From an uncultured Bacteroidales bacterium (GTDB taxonomy: Bacteria; Bacteroidota; Bacteroidia; Bacteroidales; F082): a DNA stretch of 64,000 nucleotides. Made by a program: the position numbers and the translations under genes. The stretch spans positions 124,001-188,000 of the forward strand of contig OMYA01000003.1 of NCBI GenBank assembly GCA_900315175.1, given 5' to 3'. This document shows, piece by piece, positions 25,337 to 33,849 of the stretch (position 1 is its first letter; each line of letters begins with the position of its first letter). The notes beneath the pieces were generated by a model. It saw nothing but the letters and a program-made list of their open reading frames with translations. It had not been told where the DNA came from and ran no database searches.

Positions 25337-27868
25337 CTATTCCACAACAATTCTCTTAATTATTTGATTACCATCGCAATTGATATTGAGGAAATAAACT
25401 CCTGATTCAATATCTTTCACATTGATTTCCAATGAGTTGTCGGCAGTCATCACTACTTGGCCCTGAAGGTTCACAACCTCAACCTTAAGATTTGCGAAGC
25501 TGTTTAAGCCTTTGATATTGATGACTGAAGAAGCCGGATTCGGGTAAGTAGTCACGTTCTCGCTCCCGAGCTCATCAACATTGGTGTCGTCAACGACTGT
25601 GAAAGTCACTGATGCTGATGTTGTTTCCGTTCCGTCGCTGACGGTCACTGTATATGTGTATTCGCCTGCTTCTGTTGGGGTGAACACCGGGGTCTGTGAT
25701 GTGGCATCGTCGAGGTTGTCGGCTGGTGACCATGAGTAGGTATATGATCCCGAACCGCCTGCCGCACTCACATACAGTGTGTTTGTACCACTAAGCGAAA
25801 TCTGGTCATGTGAAGCGTATGCTGTAGCTTCCAATGGATTCGAAACGCCAAGGCAGTGCACGTGAGCTGCCCAACCTTCTCTGTTAACGCTGTTGTCAGA
25901 GGTGAATCGGAATGTGATTGCTCCTTCTGCATTAGTAGCTGTCACCGTGCCAGGATTGGCGTTACTGCTGTATTGTCCGATCTGTGGTGCCGATGTTGAA
26001 GTTCCGTCGTAAATATAGAGTAAATCGTAGTTTGTTTCGGATTCAAACGACTGGAATTCGACCTCGATGATGCCGCCTTCTGTGGCTGGCAGGAATGTCA
26101 TTGTCAAATCCTTGTTGTCGCCATAGTTTGCACTCGGGCCGCCATCATCGTAGAACATTGCGTCACAAGTGGTTATGGTGCCGTTCTGCATGTTATAGGC
26201 TTCCACTACTGAGATGTAGTTAGGCATAAACTTGGTGTCGCTATCGCCTTCAGCGTTGGTCACTGTGAGACGCACGTCGAATGTGCCTGCTGCATTATAT
26301 GTCACTGTAGGATTTGTTTCTGTAGACGTTGCAGGTGTGCCGCCTTCAAACTCCCAATTCCAGCTCACGAGCTGTGCGCCCCATGAATTGTCGGTGAAAT
26401 GCACTGTGCCGCCAATTGCAACTGCTGTGGCGTCAACGGTGAAATCGGCGACGATACCTTCGAGGGCCACCAGCTGTGCGTCTAATGTAACAGCTGCTCC
26501 ATCAGCCACTGTAACCTGTGTCTCGTATGTCTCATAGCCATTCTTTGAGATTCTCACGTTGTAGGTTCCACCTTTGATCGGACGGTGGAAATCGCCGCCA
26601 GGAAGCTGTGTCGACACTGTTGAATACTGGTCATCGTGACCCACGATAGTGACTGTTGCGCCACCTATCGGAGCTTTTGATTCAGCATTGACCACTGTGC
26701 CGTGGATACCGTTCAAGCACTGGTTTACAAAAGCGAAGATAGAGTTTTTGTTGATATTCCAGAAGTTAGGCATCTGGCTGGCATTCGGACATTTTGTGTT
26801 TGAGCACTCAATTGTCAACTCGCGGCATTCAGCATAGCCATTCATATAGTCCTGACGACCGCCGCCGATCATATACCACTGAGCGCCGTTGGTGATACCG
26901 TTGTTGTAATCTGTCATATAGCTTGAGCTTTGTACATGACAAAGGTCAGCATATTCATGGCTGATAAGCTGATACCAGGCGTCATCTGCGTGAAGTGTAT
27001 AAGTATTGTCCCAAGGATAATTCATAACCTCTGCACCACCATGGTAGTTAGCACCCATCACGAAATTATTATCCTGTGCAAACTGCATAAACCATTCAGT
27101 CTCTTGAGCATACGGATTACCATCAGGATGTGCGCTGCCATGAGGGTCTGCATAGTTACGGTTCATATCGACACCGTTGGCATTGTAACGGGTAGCACCG
27201 TTAACATTGCTGTTACCTCCGTGATATGTTCCGTCAGGGTTGGTGTTAGGACCGACATACAAGTCAATGTTGTTAAGAATATTGGCGCACTCCGGGAGTG
27301 TTGGATTTTCAAGGAGATAGTCGATAAAGCGGAGCATCAGCATCCAGCCTGTTGTCTCATCACCGTGAATTGTCGATGTGTATAAAAACTTAGGTTTGCC
27401 AGTGCCATCGCCATTGTTGATATGTGCAATCAAAATTTTACGGTTGCTCGGGAGTGTGCCGAGTTCGATAATCTCACATTTGTCAGGATGGTCGGTATGA
27501 AAAGCATACATCATCGCTTCGTAAGCCTCGTATGTAGGATATTGGTCCCAGTCGTATGCCGCGCGGTTGCTGCCGTCCCACATCTCTGCTTCGAACATCA
27601 TTGAAGGAGGTGTCTGGAGTGTGATTTCATAGCCCATTTGCTGAAACTCGGCGAATTCCTTGTTGTTAGCGTAAGCTGTAACAACGTTGCCGTCGACGCG
27701 GTCAACGGAGATTGTTTGGGCAATCTTCTGAAGATTGTCGTTTCCATTCAATTCAAAAGTAAAATAATACTCATTACGCTCTTGCATGAGCTTGTTGAGG
27801 TTTGTTTCTTGTGCAAAAAGTCCCAAAGAAACAAATAAGAAGAGGATTGCTAAAAGATTTTTTTTCAT
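25337..27868 (-). CDS. Secreted M14 zinc carboxypeptidase with PKD, CUB-like and T9SS domains
   Basis: This 843-residue protein has a signal peptide (residues 1-20). The catalytic M14 domain (about 105-395) has zinc ligands His168 and Glu171 (TIHGDET) and His276 (ANYHGG), plus the catalytic Glu in RELTIECS near 354. A carboxypeptidase-regulatory-like beta domain follows (GIHGTVVNAESKAPIGGATVTI), then a PKD domain (VSWNWEFEGGTPATSTETNPT), a CUB-like domain (TYDLLYIYDG-type motif at NYDLLYIYDGTS), a second PKD-like domain and a T9SS sorting domain (TYPNPASSVINI to KRIVVE). It probably cleaves C-terminal residues from dietary or host proteins at the surface. It lies 15 nt after dapA. Confidence 0.93.
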   Translation of the reverse strand: MKKNLLAILFLFVSLGLFAQETNLNKLMQERNEYYFTFELNGNDNLQKIAQTISVDRVDGNVVTAYANNKEFAEFQQMGYEITLQTPPSMMFEAEMWDGSNRAAYDWDQYPTYEAYEAMMYAFHTDHPDKCEIIELGTLPSNRKILIAHINNGDGTGKPKFLYTSTIHGDETTGWMLMLRFIDYLLENPTLPECANILNNIDLYVGPNTNPDGTYHGGNSNVNGATRYNANGVDMNRNYADPHGSAHPDGNPYAQETEWFMQFAQDNNFVMGANYHGGAEVMNYPWDNTYTLHADDAWYQLISHEYADLCHVQSSSYMTDYNNGITNGAQWYMIGGGRQDYMNGYAECRELTIECSNTKCPNASQMPNFWNINKNSIFAFVNQCLNGIHGTVVNAESKAPIGGATVTIVGHDDQYSTVSTQLPGGDFHRPIKGGTYNVRISKNGYETYETQVTVADGAAVTLDAQLVALEGIVADFTVDATAVAIGGTVHFTDNSWGAQLVSWNWEFEGGTPATSTETNPTVTYNAAGTFDVRLTVTNAEGDSDTKFMPNYISVVEAYNMQNGTITTCDAMFYDDGGPSANYGDNKDLTMTFLPATEGGIIEVEFQSFESETNYDLLYIYDGTSTSAPQIGQYSSNANPGTVTATNAEGAITFRFTSDNSVNREGWAAHVHCLGVSNPLEATAYASHDQISLSGTNTLYVSAAGGSGSYTYSWSPADNLDDATSQTPVFTPTEAGEYTYTVTVSDGTETTSASVTFTVVDDTNVDELGSENVTTYPNPASSVINIKGLNSFANLKVEVVNLQGQVVMTADNSLEINVKDIESGVYFLNINCDGNQIIKRIVVE

Positions 27869-27883
27869 TTTATGTAAATTAGT

Positions 27884-28768
27884 TTATTTCAAATTGTTAT
27901 CGTATTCATTTTCAATCTCTTGGCGCACTGAATCAGAGGCAGGCACCAGAGGAAGGCGGAGTACATTCTTGCATAGTCCTGTGTGAGCCATGAGAGCTTT
28001 TATGCCTGCAGGATTGCCGTCTGCGAAAATCAAGCCGTTCATTCTCAGCATCTTATAATGCAGTTTAAGAGCTTCATCTGTTTTACCTTCGAGCATCTTA
28101 TGCACCATTTTGCAGAATGGTTTCGGATAGCCATTGGCGGCAACAGATATCACGCCTTCAGCGCCGAGGGCCATCAGTGGCTGAGTTATGCCGTCGTCGC
28201 CCGAGTACACTCTGAAGTCTTTTGGCATGTCGCGCAAAATCTCCATAATCTGCTGCATGTTGCCTGATGCTTCTTTAACAGCAATGATGTTAGGATGTTG
28301 GGCAAGTTCGACAGTAGTAGCCGCTTGGAGGTTCACTCCCACTCTGCCGGGCACGTTGTAAAGCACGACCGGCACTGGTGACACATCAGCCACATGCAGG
28401 AAATGGGCTTTCATTCCGCGCTGGTTCGGTTTGTTGTAATAAGGAACGACGCTCAAAATGCCGTCGATGCCTTTAAAGTTCTGATTTCTGATATTGTCGA
28501 TCAAAGCGGAGGTGTTGTTTCCACCCATTCCCAAGAGAATCGGGCAGCGGCCGTTGGTTGTCTCAACGATGGTTTTCACCACATTAGCCTTCTCCTCGGT
28601 GGTCATCGTAGGAGCTTCAGAAGTCGTTCCAAGAGCCACCAAGAAATCAGCGCCGTTCTGCAAAGTGTAGTCAACAATTGTCTTTAACGACTGATAATCA
28701 ACTGAATAATCATCGTCAAACGGAGTTATCAACGCGACTCCGGTACCTATAAACGGGTTGTTTTTCAT
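27884..28768 (-). CDS. dapA: 4-hydroxy-tetrahydrodipicolinate synthase
   Basis: This 294-residue TIM-barrel aldolase condenses pyruvate with aspartate semialdehyde on the way to diaminopimelate and lysine. The Schiff-base lysine is Lys165 (IIAVKEASG), the catalytic Tyr137 lies in YNVPGR, and the GTTSE pyruvate-carboxylate motif is at residues 47-51. YYNKPNQ at 110-116 supplies the second Tyr of the catalytic triad. It overlaps the DUF6913 gene by 4 nt, so expression is coupled. Confidence 0.97.
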   Translation of the reverse strand: MKNNPFIGTGVALITPFDDDYSVDYQSLKTIVDYTLQNGADFLVALGTTSEAPTMTTEEKANVVKTIVETTNGRCPILLGMGGNNTSALIDNIRNQNFKGIDGILSVVPYYNKPNQRGMKAHFLHVADVSPVPVVLYNVPGRVGVNLQAATTVELAQHPNIIAVKEASGNMQQIMEILRDMPKDFRVYSGDDGITQPLMALGAEGVISVAANGYPKPFCKMVHKMLEGKTDEALKLHYKMLRMNGLIFADGNPAGIKALMAHTGLCKNVLRLPLVPASDSVRQEIENEYDNNLK

Positions 28769-29298
28769 TTTTTTCCTAATAACATCGACAGATAGGACTT
28801 TAAAATCTCTATCCGGTTTAACATATCGTCGTCTTTTTTCGAGTCGATGACCATATCATACATAGCGGGGCAAGATGTCCCGAAAGTCATTCTGAATGAA
28901 TTGTTTATCAAAGTCAGAATGTATTCATTGGTCATCATATCGTCTTTAATATGGGTAAAATCAATCACCAAATCGAATGACAAGCACATCAGCGACTCTC
29001 TTTTCGCGACCGTCATCAGACCCCAGAAATTGAAGTCGTTTTTCGTGATAAAGAAATAGCGGTCGGTTTGCATCACGTCTTTCGGGAGCTCGTCAACATA
29101 GACAATAAAGGTGTATCTTTTCAAGTCAAACAGCCTTTTTAGTGTGTTTTCGATTTCCTTATAGCGTGCAAACTGGTCTTTGTCAAGCAATATGGCTACT
29201 GCAGGATATTTTGCAATATCCGGCAAAATGCAGGATTTCTTACGTCTCAGGAATCCATTTATCGCGTGTTGCCTACAAAACTTAACAATAGCTTTCAT
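28765..29298 (-). CDS. DUF6913-family conserved protein
   Basis: This 177-residue protein starts at the Met at 29298; a longer in-frame start at 29331 is rejected because it lies in the promoter box. The family is a Bacteroidota-specific cytosolic protein usually found next to dapA. Visible conserved parts are FVYVDELPKD-like FIVYVDELPKDVMQ, FFITKNDFNFWG, LMCLSFDLVIDFTHI and LINNSFRMTFGTSC. No catalytic motif is recognised. It shares a 4-nt overlap with dapA. The family name rests on memory of its pattern and context. Confidence 0.75.
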   Translation of the reverse strand: MKAIVKFCRQHAINGFLRRKKSCILPDIAKYPAVAILLDKDQFARYKEIENTLKRLFDLKRYTFIVYVDELPKDVMQTDRYFFITKNDFNFWGLMTVAKRESLMCLSFDLVIDFTHIKDDMMTNEYILTLINNSFRMTFGTSCPAMYDMVIDSKKDDDMLNRIEILKSYLSMLLGKK

Positions 29299-29328
29299 CG
29301 TTTTTAATGACCCCCATTTAAAAACCTG

Positions 29329-29336
29329 CAAAGATA
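29329..29336 (-). promoter_or_regulatory. -7 box of the DUF6913-dapA operon
   Basis: The minus strand reads TATCTTTG, 30 nt before the ATG at 29298. Confidence 0.55.
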
Positions 29337-29381
29337 CAAAATCTTATCGAAAATCAGCTCAATAATCTGTAAAAAATTAAA

Positions 29382-29412
29382 ACTAAGGTCTAATAACTAA
29401 CGACTAAAGACT
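29382..29412. repeat. Heptad repeat, single arm
   Basis: Four tandem heptads actaagg, tctaata, actaacg and actaaag, then act. The register matches gctaata-gctaacg in the element at 46,503. It is in the divergent gap between the DUF6913 and metallo-hydrolase genes. Confidence 0.6.
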
Positions 29413-29418
29413 TTTTCA

Positions 29419-29426
29419 TATCTTTG
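29419..29426 (+). promoter_or_regulatory. -7 box of the metallo-hydrolase gene
   Basis: TATCTTTG, 20 nt before the ATG at 29447. Confidence 0.55.
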
Positions 29427-29446
29427 CACCGTTTTTGTACTCTACT

Positions 29447-30229
29447 ATGATGAAGATTACCATATTAGGTTGCGGCACTTCGCAGGGTGTTCCCGTAATT
29501 GGCTGTAATTGTGACGTTTGCAGGTCGGCAGATCCTCGTGACAAGCGCTTGCGCACGTCTATTCTTATCCAAACTGAACAGACAACAATATGTGTTGATG
29601 CCGGTCCGGATTTCCGTCAGCAGATGCTTCGCGAGGATGTACGTCATCTTGATGCCATTCTCATCACCCATCATCACAAGGACCATATCGGTGGTTTGGA
29701 CGATGTCCGTTCGTATAATTTCCTGCAAAACATCTCAATGCCGATATATGCATCGCCCGTGGCGCAGGAGGAGATCAAGCGCGAATATTCCTATGCTTTC
29801 GTTGATAAGAGCGAGCTTTATCCTGGTGCGCCGACATATAACCTCATCGACATAGAAGACGGCAAATCTATCGTTATCAACGAGTTAACCATCGAGCCCA
29901 TTCCATTGACGCATCTTCACATGTTGTGTTACGCGTTTCGTATCGGAAATTTCGCATACGTCACCGACTTCAACTACATCTCCGAAGAGAGCCTTCAAAA
30001 GCTCTATGGTGTAGAATATCTCATCATAGAGGCGTTGCGCAAAGAGAAGCATTATTCGCACATCAGCCTTCCGGAAGCCATAGAGATAGCTCAGCGTCTG
30101 AATGTCAAGAAAGCATGGTTCACCCACGTCAGCCATTCCATGGGGAAGGCTGCGGATGTTAATAAGACATTACCTACCAATATGATGCTGGCTTACGACG
30201 GGTTAAGCATCACGATAGAAAACCAATAA
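29447..30229 (+). CDS. MBL-fold metallo-hydrolase (PhnP/lipB-like)
   Basis: The protein has 260 residues from the ATG at 29447; a second ATG follows at once at 29450. It has the N-terminal motif ILGCGTSQGVPVIGCNCDVCRSADPRDKRLRTS, whose two to three Cys resemble the structural zinc site of PhnP. The hydrolase metal motif is THHHKDHIGGLDD, with further ligands at LTHLHMLCY and TDFNYI and the C-terminal His at THVSH. Relatives are cyclic phosphodiesterases or tRNA/nucleotide hydrolases. The exact reaction is unknown. Its 3' end overlaps the convergent zinc-ribbon gene by 27 bp. Confidence 0.9.
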   Translation: MMKITILGCGTSQGVPVIGCNCDVCRSADPRDKRLRTSILIQTEQTTICVDAGPDFRQQMLREDVRHLDAILITHHHKDHIGGLDDVRSYNFLQNISMPIYASPVAQEEIKREYSYAFVDKSELYPGAPTYNLIDIEDGKSIVINELTIEPIPLTHLHMLCYAFRIGNFAYVTDFNYISEESLQKLYGVEYLIIEALRKEKHYSHISLPEAIEIAQRLNVKKAWFTHVSHSMGKAADVNKTLPTNMMLAYDGLSITIENQ

Positions 30230-30583
30230 GGTCACGTTTCCAGGATCATCGAAGCTATACGCCTGATCGTAAACAAGATAGTACTCCTTGCCTTTCCTTG
30301 TTTTGTAAACACTTGTATAACAATTGAAATCAAAGCCGAGTTCTTCAAGACTGCGCTTTGAAACCAGCTTTCTGCCATAAGGATTTACAGTCCTGAGGAT
30401 TCCGCGGTTTTTCAGCAAAATCTTGTTAACATACCTGATATACGCTTTCTGCTCACTGTTCACCTTGTAATAGTAATTATTACGGCATCTGTCGTCGCAG
30501 AACATCTTGTCTGTCCTACCTTCAATTATTCTGTCGCAGTAGGGACATCTATTAGTATTTCTTTTAAGATTTGTTTCATTCAT
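30203..30583 (-). CDS. Small zinc-ribbon protein
   Basis: This 126-residue protein carries a treble-clef or zinc-ribbon motif: CPYCDRIIEGRTDKMFCDDRC (Cys at residues 13, 16, 29 and 33). A basic helix follows (NNYYYKVNSEQKAYIRYVNKILLKNRGIL) and then an aromatic, mostly beta tail. Similar small proteins are common and unstudied in Bacteroidota; the basic surface suggests nucleic-acid or ribosome contact, which is inference. It is the last gene of the argS-rsmE-DUF4159 run, 27 nt after the DUF4159 stop. Its end overlaps the convergent hydrolase gene by 27 bp. Confidence 0.8.
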   Translation of the reverse strand: MNETNLKRNTNRCPYCDRIIEGRTDKMFCDDRCRNNYYYKVNSEQKAYIRYVNKILLKNRGILRTVNPYGRKLVSKRSLEELGFDFNCYTSVYKTRKGKEYYLVYDQAYSFDDPGNVTLLVFYRDA

Positions 30584-30610
30584 TTTGATAGTTTTTGTTT
30601 AACATTCAGT

Positions 30611-31264
30611 TTAATGGGAGAAGACGTATTGTATGATGTTCGCTCCCATTTTCAGTGCCTTCAGTCTCACCTCGTCTGAATCCTTGTGCACTCGTTGGTC
30701 TTCCCAGCCATCGCCAAGGTCGCATTCATATGTGAACAGGCATATCAACCGGCCCTCATAAATAAGTGCAAATGCTTGGGGTGTCTTGAGGTCGTGTTCA
30801 TGAATTTTGGGTAGTCCGTTTGGGGATGGATATGGCTCTTTAAAGATCTCATGTGAATATGGCAGTTCCACCCATTCAAGTTCCGGAAACACTTTCTGCA
30901 TTTGTGGCATGATAAAGTCCTTCAACCCATAGTTGTCATCGATGTGCAGGAATCCGCCTCCGAGCAAATAGTTTCGCAGGTTTTCGCATTCTGTTTTATC
31001 AAATGTTACGTTCCCATGGCCGGTCATGTGCACAAACGGATAGTTGAAAATATCCGGGCTTCCCACCTCCACCGTTGCTATGTCGGGATTGAGGTCAGTG
31101 TGCAGTTCCTGGTTGCAGAACCTCACCAGATTGGGCAGTGATGTTGGGTTTGCATACCAGTCGCCGCCGCCTCTGTATTTCAGAAGCGCTATCTGCGTCT
31201 GCTGGGCATACGAGACTAACGAAAACGAAAATGAAAACAATATGATGTACAGTGACTTCTTCAT
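30611..31264 (-). CDS. DUF4159-family exported protein
   Basis: This 217-residue protein has a signal peptide (residues 1-20, ending SYAQ). The DUF4159 core has the glutamine-amidotransferase-like flavodoxin topology with FVHMTGHGNVTFDKTECENLRNYLLGGGFLHIDDNYG, in pieces, and the closing YECDLGDGWED. Members occur with MoxR/VWA-type gene sets or near rsmE in Bacteroidota. The role is unknown. It overlaps the rsmE gene by 4 nt. Confidence 0.9.
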   Translation of the reverse strand: MKKSLYIILFSFSFSLVSYAQQTQIALLKYRGGGDWYANPTSLPNLVRFCNQELHTDLNPDIATVEVGSPDIFNYPFVHMTGHGNVTFDKTECENLRNYLLGGGFLHIDDNYGLKDFIMPQMQKVFPELEWVELPYSHEIFKEPYPSPNGLPKIHEHDLKTPQAFALIYEGRLICLFTYECDLGDGWEDQRVHKDSDEVRLKALKMGANIIQYVFSH

Positions 31265-31974
31265 TTTCTTTTCATTTGGTTTATCAGATTCACTGTGTGG
31301 CAGGCCACTACAGCAGCTGTCTCTGTTCTTAATCTTGCATCTCCCAAGCTCACCGGAATGAATCCGTTGTCTTTTGCCAGCTGCACCTCTTCTGGGCTGA
31401 AGTCGCCCTCAGGACCTATAAGTACCAAGGCGTTTTTACCTTTTTCGTATTTGTCGCAGAGCAACTCGGTCACGTTATCGTCAATCCAAGCGATGAATTT
31501 CTGTCCGTTGAAAGGTTGTTTTACGAGCTTATTGAAATCGACCACATCATCAATCTCGGGCAGTTTAGACTTTATTGACTGTTTCATTGCGGCTATCATC
31601 ACTTTACGTAATCGGTCCACGTTTGCCACACGGCGTTCTGAGTGGTACGATGCGAACAGTTGTACTTTGTCGATGCCTATTTCTGTTGCTTTTTCGAGGA
31701 ACCACTCTGTACGCTCATTGAGTTTTGTAGGAGCTATAGCTATCTCGATTTTGAACGATTTATTATCATAACCCTGGCGTTTATTCGTGAGGCATACGGT
31801 TGCTCTTTTAGGGTGTGCTTCCACAAGCTCACCGTCGTACAGCGATCCTTTGCCGTCGGTGACGCAGAAACGGTCTCCAGCCTGCATCCTCAGAACCTTG
31901 ACACAATGCTTGGATTCCTCCTCAGGGAAGGAGACCATTCCTTCTGTAGCGTCCGGTAGATAAAAAACGTTCAT
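31261..31974 (-). CDS. rsmE: 16S rRNA m3U1498 methyltransferase
   Basis: This 237-residue SPOUT methyltransferase modifies U1498 of 16S rRNA using SAM. The N-terminal PUA-like domain begins FYLPDATEGM and includes EEESKHCVKVLRMQAGD. The catalytic knot has ALVLIGPEGDFSPEEV and the final SLGDARLRTETAAVVA. Its length is typical. It follows argS by 12 nt and overlaps the DUF4159 gene. Confidence 0.95.
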   Translation of the reverse strand: MNVFYLPDATEGMVSFPEEESKHCVKVLRMQAGDRFCVTDGKGSLYDGELVEAHPKRATVCLTNKRQGYDNKSFKIEIAIAPTKLNERTEWFLEKATEIGIDKVQLFASYHSERRVANVDRLRKVMIAAMKQSIKSKLPEIDDVVDFNKLVKQPFNGQKFIAWIDDNVTELLCDKYEKGKNALVLIGPEGDFSPEEVQLAKDNGFIPVSLGDARLRTETAAVVACHTVNLINQMKRK

Positions 31975-31986
31975 ACCACACTATCT

Positions 31987-33798
31987 TTACATTCTCTCTG
32001 GCATCTGCATACTCAGCAGTTCGCCTGCATTACGCAGCAAGCGTGCTGTCATCGCTGCCAACTGCAGGCGGAACTCTCTGCGTTTCGTATCTTCTTCCTT
32101 CAGGATACTGCATTCCTGATAGAACTGGTTGAATCCTTTGCAGAGGTCGTATATGTAGTTGGCTATCATGGCCGGGCTTCGGTTGATTGCAGCCTGCTCT
32201 AGCACCAAAGGCCATGAGTAGATGTTGGTAAGCAGCGATTTCTCGCCAGGCTGCATGCTATCTACAGCGATCTTGTCGCCATAGGTAACGCCGGTTTCTT
32301 CAGCCTTACGCAGCACCGAGCAGATACGCGCATGGGTGTACTGAATGAATGAGCCTGTATTGCCATTGAAATCTATTGATTCTTTCGGGTCGAACAGCAT
32401 CGTTTTTTTCGGGTCGACTTTCAGGATGAAATACTTCAGAGCGCCGAGTCCTATCACATGATAGAGCTTGTTGGCCTCTTCGTCGCTCAACCCGTGGGCT
32501 TTCCCCAGTTCTTCCGACACGTTCTTAGCCGTTGCCACCATCTCGTCCATAAGGTCGTCGGCGTCAACCACTGTTCCTTCGCGCGACTTCATCTTACCGC
32601 TTGGCAGCTCAACCATACCATAGGAAAGGTGCTCGATGTCGTTACCCCATTCGAAGCCTAATCTCACCAGCACACGTTTCAGCACGTCGAAGTGATAGTT
32701 CTGTTCGTTGCCGACAACATATATCAGCTTCTTTGGATGGTACTCGTCATAACGCAATTGAGCAGTTCCCAGGTCTTGAGTCATATAAACGGAGGTTCCG
32801 TCACGACGCAGCAACAGCTTTTCGTCAAGTCCCTCATCGCGGAGGTCGCACCACACTGAGCCGTCTTCTCTCTGATACAGAACGCCTTTCTTCAAGCCAT
32901 CCATCACGGTGCTCTTACCTAAAAGATAGGTCTGCGACTCGTAATAAATCTTGTCGAACGACACTCCGAGACGTTTGTACGTCACATCAAAGCCTTCGTA
33001 AACCCAGTTGTTCATCATCTCCCAAAGTTCACGCACCTCTTTGTCACCAGCCTCCCATTTACGCAGCATCTCGCGAGTCTCCTGCATCAATGGAGAAGCG
33101 TTCTCGGCCTCTGCTTTTGCCTTTTCTTTATCCTCATCGCTGAGTTCATCATAATTGGCAGGCAGCAGGCTTTTCACTTCCTCTTTGAAATATTTGTCGA
33201 ACATCACGTAGAAGTCGCCAATGAGATGGTCCCCCTTCTTGCCGGTCGATTCAGGAGTGCAGCCATCACCCCATTTCTGCCACGCTATCATGCTCTTGCA
33301 GATGTGTATTCCACGGTCGTTCACGAGGTTCACGCGAACCACGTTTTCACCGTTGGCTCTAAGGATTTCGCTCACGCTCCAGCCCAGCAGGTTGTTGCGG
33401 ATATGACCGAGGTGCAACGGTTTGTTGGTATTCGGCGAAGAATACTCCACTACGACAGGTTTGCCTGAAACCTCTTTTCGTCCGAACAGCTCATTCTGAT
33501 GGTTATTCTGCATGAAACCGAGCCAGAAACTGTCGGCAATGAGCAGATTCAGAAAGCCCTTCACCACGTTGTATTTCGCAACGATGTCGCTTTCCTTCAT
33601 CATTTCTTCTCCGAGTTCATTGGCGATGACCTCAGGGGCTTTCTTGGCCATTCTCACAAACGGGAACACCACGATAGTAACATCGCCTTCAAATTCAGGA
33701 CGAGTCTTTTGGAAACTCACGTTTTCCGCGGGAGGCTCCTGTCCGTAGAGCTTCTTAAAAGCGTCGATAAAGAGTTGTTTCAAAACTAATTCCAGCAT
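31987..33798 (-). CDS. argS: Arginyl-tRNA synthetase
   Basis: This 603-residue class I synthetase charges tRNA-Arg. The N-terminal Arg-tRNA-synthetase domain ends near residue 100. The HIGH-like motif is LHLGHIRNN (SSPNTNKPLHLGH region) and the KMSKS-like motif is GKMKSREGTVV. An anticodon-binding DALR domain forms the C-terminus (FIQYTHARICSVL onward) and ends in MQMPERM. It has its own promoter at 33827-33834, just 16 nt past the RHS gene's stop codon on the same strand. Confidence 0.97.
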   Translation of the reverse strand: MLELVLKQLFIDAFKKLYGQEPPAENVSFQKTRPEFEGDVTIVVFPFVRMAKKAPEVIANELGEEMMKESDIVAKYNVVKGFLNLLIADSFWLGFMQNNHQNELFGRKEVSGKPVVVEYSSPNTNKPLHLGHIRNNLLGWSVSEILRANGENVVRVNLVNDRGIHICKSMIAWQKWGDGCTPESTGKKGDHLIGDFYVMFDKYFKEEVKSLLPANYDELSDEDKEKAKAEAENASPLMQETREMLRKWEAGDKEVRELWEMMNNWVYEGFDVTYKRLGVSFDKIYYESQTYLLGKSTVMDGLKKGVLYQREDGSVWCDLRDEGLDEKLLLRRDGTSVYMTQDLGTAQLRYDEYHPKKLIYVVGNEQNYHFDVLKRVLVRLGFEWGNDIEHLSYGMVELPSGKMKSREGTVVDADDLMDEMVATAKNVSEELGKAHGLSDEEANKLYHVIGLGALKYFILKVDPKKTMLFDPKESIDFNGNTGSFIQYTHARICSVLRKAEETGVTYGDKIAVDSMQPGEKSLLTNIYSWPLVLEQAAINRSPAMIANYIYDLCKGFNQFYQECSILKEEDTKRREFRLQLAAMTARLLRNAGELLSMQMPERM

Positions 33799-33826
33799 AG
33801 TACAAAACGTTATAATTAATTGGGTG

Positions 33827-33834
33827 CAAAAATA
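33827..33834 (-). promoter_or_regulatory. -7 box of argS
   Basis: The minus strand reads TATTTTTG, 28 nt before the argS ATG at 33798 and 15 nt downstream of the RHS stop. No terminator is seen between the RHS gene and argS. Confidence 0.6.
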
Positions 33835-33849
33835 GTAAAAAATCGCTTA

